Source: an uncultured Brachyspira sp.
GTDB lineage: Bacteria; Spirochaetota; Brachyspiria; Brachyspirales; Brachyspiraceae
DNA length: 15,943 nucleotides
NCBI RefSeq assembly: GCF_949287625.1
Contig: NZ_CASEGO010000067.1
Span: forward strand, 1-15,943
Direction of reading: 5' to 3'
The notes below the pieces were generated by a model. That model was not told the DNA's origin. It worked only from the letters and a program-made list of their open reading frames with translations, and did no database searches. Both the position numbers and the translations under genes were made by a program. Below, piece by piece: positions 14,940 to 15,943 of this stretch (position 1 is the stretch's first letter; each line of letters opens with the position of its first letter).

Positions 14940-15380
14940 TTAATCATTTCTTTTTTGTATAGATAGCAAATGAGCCAAAGCTAATATATAACTATTATCT
15001 CCGAAACCCGTAATCACTCCTAATGCTATATCAGATAAATAACTTTTAGCCCTATAACTTTCAGCAGCATAAATGTTTCTCATACTAACTTCTATAAATG
15101 GAATATTTGTTGCAAGGAATGCATCTCTTATAGCTATAGAAGTATTGGCATAAGCTCCTGCATTTATGATGATGTAGTCTATACTTTCATCATAAGCTCT
15201 ATGTATTCTGTCTATTATAGCACCTTCATGGTTTGACTGAAAAAATGATACTTTAGCACTTCCCAATGCCGCTTCTTTAATTTTTTTTTCAATATCGCCT
15301 AGTGTTGTATTTCCGAAAATTTTAGTTTGTGCTGCACCAAGCATATTTGTATTAGGACCATTGATAACTAATATATTCAT
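14940..15380 (-). CDS. Type II 3-dehydroquinase-fold protein lacking key catalytic residues
   Basis: A 146-aa cytoplasmic protein of the AroQ fold: INGPNTNMLG (6-15), QSNHEG (48-53), INAGAYANTSIAIRDAF (72-88) and the C-terminal SYLSDIALGVITGFG (113-127) are unmistakable. Against the M. tuberculosis enzyme as I recall it, however, catalytic Arg19 is Ala17, Tyr24 is Phe22, His81 is Asn79, His101 is Ser99 and Arg108 is Ala106; Asn10, Asn73, Glu97 and Arg110 remain. Without the Tyr/Arg pair and both His, dehydroquinate dehydration is unlikely, so I do not call it aroQ. A changed substrate or a binding role is inferred. The start at 15380 has AAGG upstream; a longer frame from 15443 would begin inside the promoter. 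Length is normal. The peptidase gene follows by 18 nt. Confidence 0.85.
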   Translation of the reverse strand: MNILVINGPNTNMLGAAQTKIFGNTTLGDIEKKIKEAALGSAKVSFFQSNHEGAIIDRIHRAYDESIDYIIINAGAYANTSIAIRDAFLATNIPFIEVSMRNIYAAESYRAKSYLSDIALGVITGFGDNSYILALAHLLSIQKRND

Positions 15381-15415
15381 ATAAGCCTTTTTATAAAGAA
15401 TTTTGATTTGTATTA

Positions 15416-15443
15416 ATAATATACCTATTACAAAAAAAATCAA
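15416..15443 (-). promoter_or_regulatory. Candidate promoter of the AroQ-like/M24 pair
   Basis: Minus strand: TTGATT (15438-15443), 16-bp spacer, TATTAT (15416-15421). Each element departs from consensus. It predicts a leader of about 30 nt. Confidence 0.5.
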
Positions 15444-15566
15444 ATATCATAATTGTGTTATGTTAATTTGCAAAACATAATTGTTATAGTTTTTGATCAT
15501 GATATTAATTTATTTAAGTTTGTCTATTTATTATGCATAAAAAAGTTATATACCTAAACGACTATA

Positions 15567-15594
15567 ATTTATCAATTTTGAGTTATTGATAAAT
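15567..15594. repeat. Perfect 10-bp inverted repeat with 8-nt loop
   Basis: ATTTATCAAT (15567-15576) pairs exactly with ATTGATAAAT (15585-15594) across TTTGAGTT. No T tract follows on either strand, so it does not look like a terminator. It may be a binding site or part of an untranslated RNA, but AT-rich DNA yields such dyads by chance more often than usual. Confidence 0.4.
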
Positions 15595-15703
15595 GTAATT
15601 ATAAGTTATAAATAGTATGAAGTATTATTAGTTGTTAATAACATAAGTTTTATAAGTTTTAAATGTAAAATAAATAATTTATTTTTTATAAATAATATGT
15701 AAT

Positions 15704-15830
15704 CAGCCGCATACCCTCACCACAGGCGGACTTCGTCTCGGGTACTTCCTCACTTCGTTCGGTCGCGTTGACATTTGATAAGAATAAACAATACCGTGCG
15801 TCCCGAACGAAGATGAGGGAGGGCTCGCTG
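15704..15830. repeat. GC-rich island, probable dispersed intergenic repeat
   Basis: The stretch is far richer in GC than anything around it and starts and stops abruptly. It contains CTTCGTTCGG (15753-15762) and its exact complement CCGAACGAAG (15803-15812); with a one-base bulge the arms extend outward (15748-15762 with 15803-15818). Translated on the minus strand it gives RSEEVPETKSACGEGMR, a string I associate with spurious reading frames from intergenic repeats in Brachyspira genomes; that link is from memory. No transposase is present, so a non-autonomous repeat is the most I would claim. Confidence 0.55.
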
Positions 15831-15859
15831 TTGACAAACTTAAGAATTTTTAGTATATA
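15831..15859 (+). promoter_or_regulatory. Promoter-like pair reading out of the window
   Basis: TTGACA (15831-15836), 17-bp spacer, TATATA (15854-15859), on the right edge of the GC-rich island. The -35 also belongs to a 9-bp inverted repeat, GTTGACAAA (15830-15838) with TTTGTCAAC (15875-15883), so a dyad brackets the predicted start. The gene it would serve is beyond the window. Confidence 0.45.
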
Positions 15860-15906
15860 CTGGAACGATTTCATTTTGTCAACTGATGTACATTATATAG
15901 AATTAT

Positions 15907-15933
15907 CAACTTTTTTACCGCACAAAAAAGTTG
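15907..15933. repeat. Perfect 10-bp hairpin with ACCGCAC loop
   Basis: CAACTTTTTT (15907-15916) and AAAAAAGTTG (15924-15933) flank a seven-base loop. The stem's own T run makes it unlike a normal terminator. I suspect a second dispersed repeat, which the cut-off sequence to 15943 may continue. Confidence 0.45.
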
Positions 15934-15943
15934 CAAAAAACGC

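Larger units (their letters stand above)
15381..15943. other. Gene-free 563-bp region upstream of the AroQ-like gene
   Basis: No credible gene, tRNA or rRNA is visible here. It holds the promoter of the AroQ-like gene, an AT-rich stretch with a weak 7-bp dyad (15458-15464 with 15474-15480) and a perfect 10-bp one (15567-15594), a GC-rich island with a long imperfect inverted repeat, a plus-strand promoter-like pair near 15845, and a hairpin near the window end. A 62-codon minus-strand frame across the island looks like translated repeat, not a protein. Confidence 0.7.

Noticed and set aside
15686..15874. A 62-codon minus-strand reading frame
   Set aside because: It spans the GC-rich island, has no ribosome site, and its C-terminal part is simply the repeat translated; composition changes sharply inside it.
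15538..15912. A replication origin suggested by TTATCAA-like words
   Set aside because: Only scattered imperfect matches to a DnaA box are present, with no dnaA, dnaN or gyr gene nearby; AT-rich DNA gives these by chance.

Overview
The window is very AT-rich, roughly a quarter GC by eye. Promoters are close to TTGACA/TTGACT, 16-17 bp, TATAAT. A lipoprotein with a relaxed spirochaete-style lipobox, an HisRS, an MltG and a glycine-reductase-type thioredoxin all fit an anaerobic spirochaete, and I think of Brachyspira. The genus is inferred from overall character and is not proven by any single marker.

Layout. (1) 1-5.8 kb, minus strand. Two tandem paralogous regulators, each with two cyclic-nucleotide-binding-like domains, a TPR-like helical pair and a degenerate winged helix. 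Then an unrecognised 229-aa protein, a GHL10-type lipoprotein and a solitary thioredoxin. Each has its own near-consensus promoter, so these read as single-gene units. (2) 5.86-7.85 kb, plus strand: a two-gene type II restriction-modification cassette, a PD-(D/E)XK nuclease followed by an M.TaqI-like N6-adenine methyltransferase. (3) 8.0-13.1 kb, plus strand: a probable operon with an exported protein built from two copies of one helical domain, hisS, mltG, a DUF5674-like gene interrupted at an A7 run, and a small helical protein. (4) 13.1-15.4 kb, minus strand: a membrane-anchored HNH nuclease, an M24 aminopeptidase P-like enzyme and a type II dehydroquinase homologue that has lost most catalytic residues. 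(5) 15.4-15.94 kb: non-coding, with several inverted repeats and a GC-rich island that looks like a dispersed repeat.

The most noteworthy items are the catalytically gutted AroQ homologue, the frameshifted DUF5674-like gene next to a small conserved-looking partner, two genes whose consensus promoters abut the ATG and so predict leaderless mRNAs (the restriction enzyme and the 229-aa protein), and three phased direct repeats just downstream of the promoter of one double-CNB regulator. I see no CRISPR array, tRNA, rRNA, transposase or phage gene.
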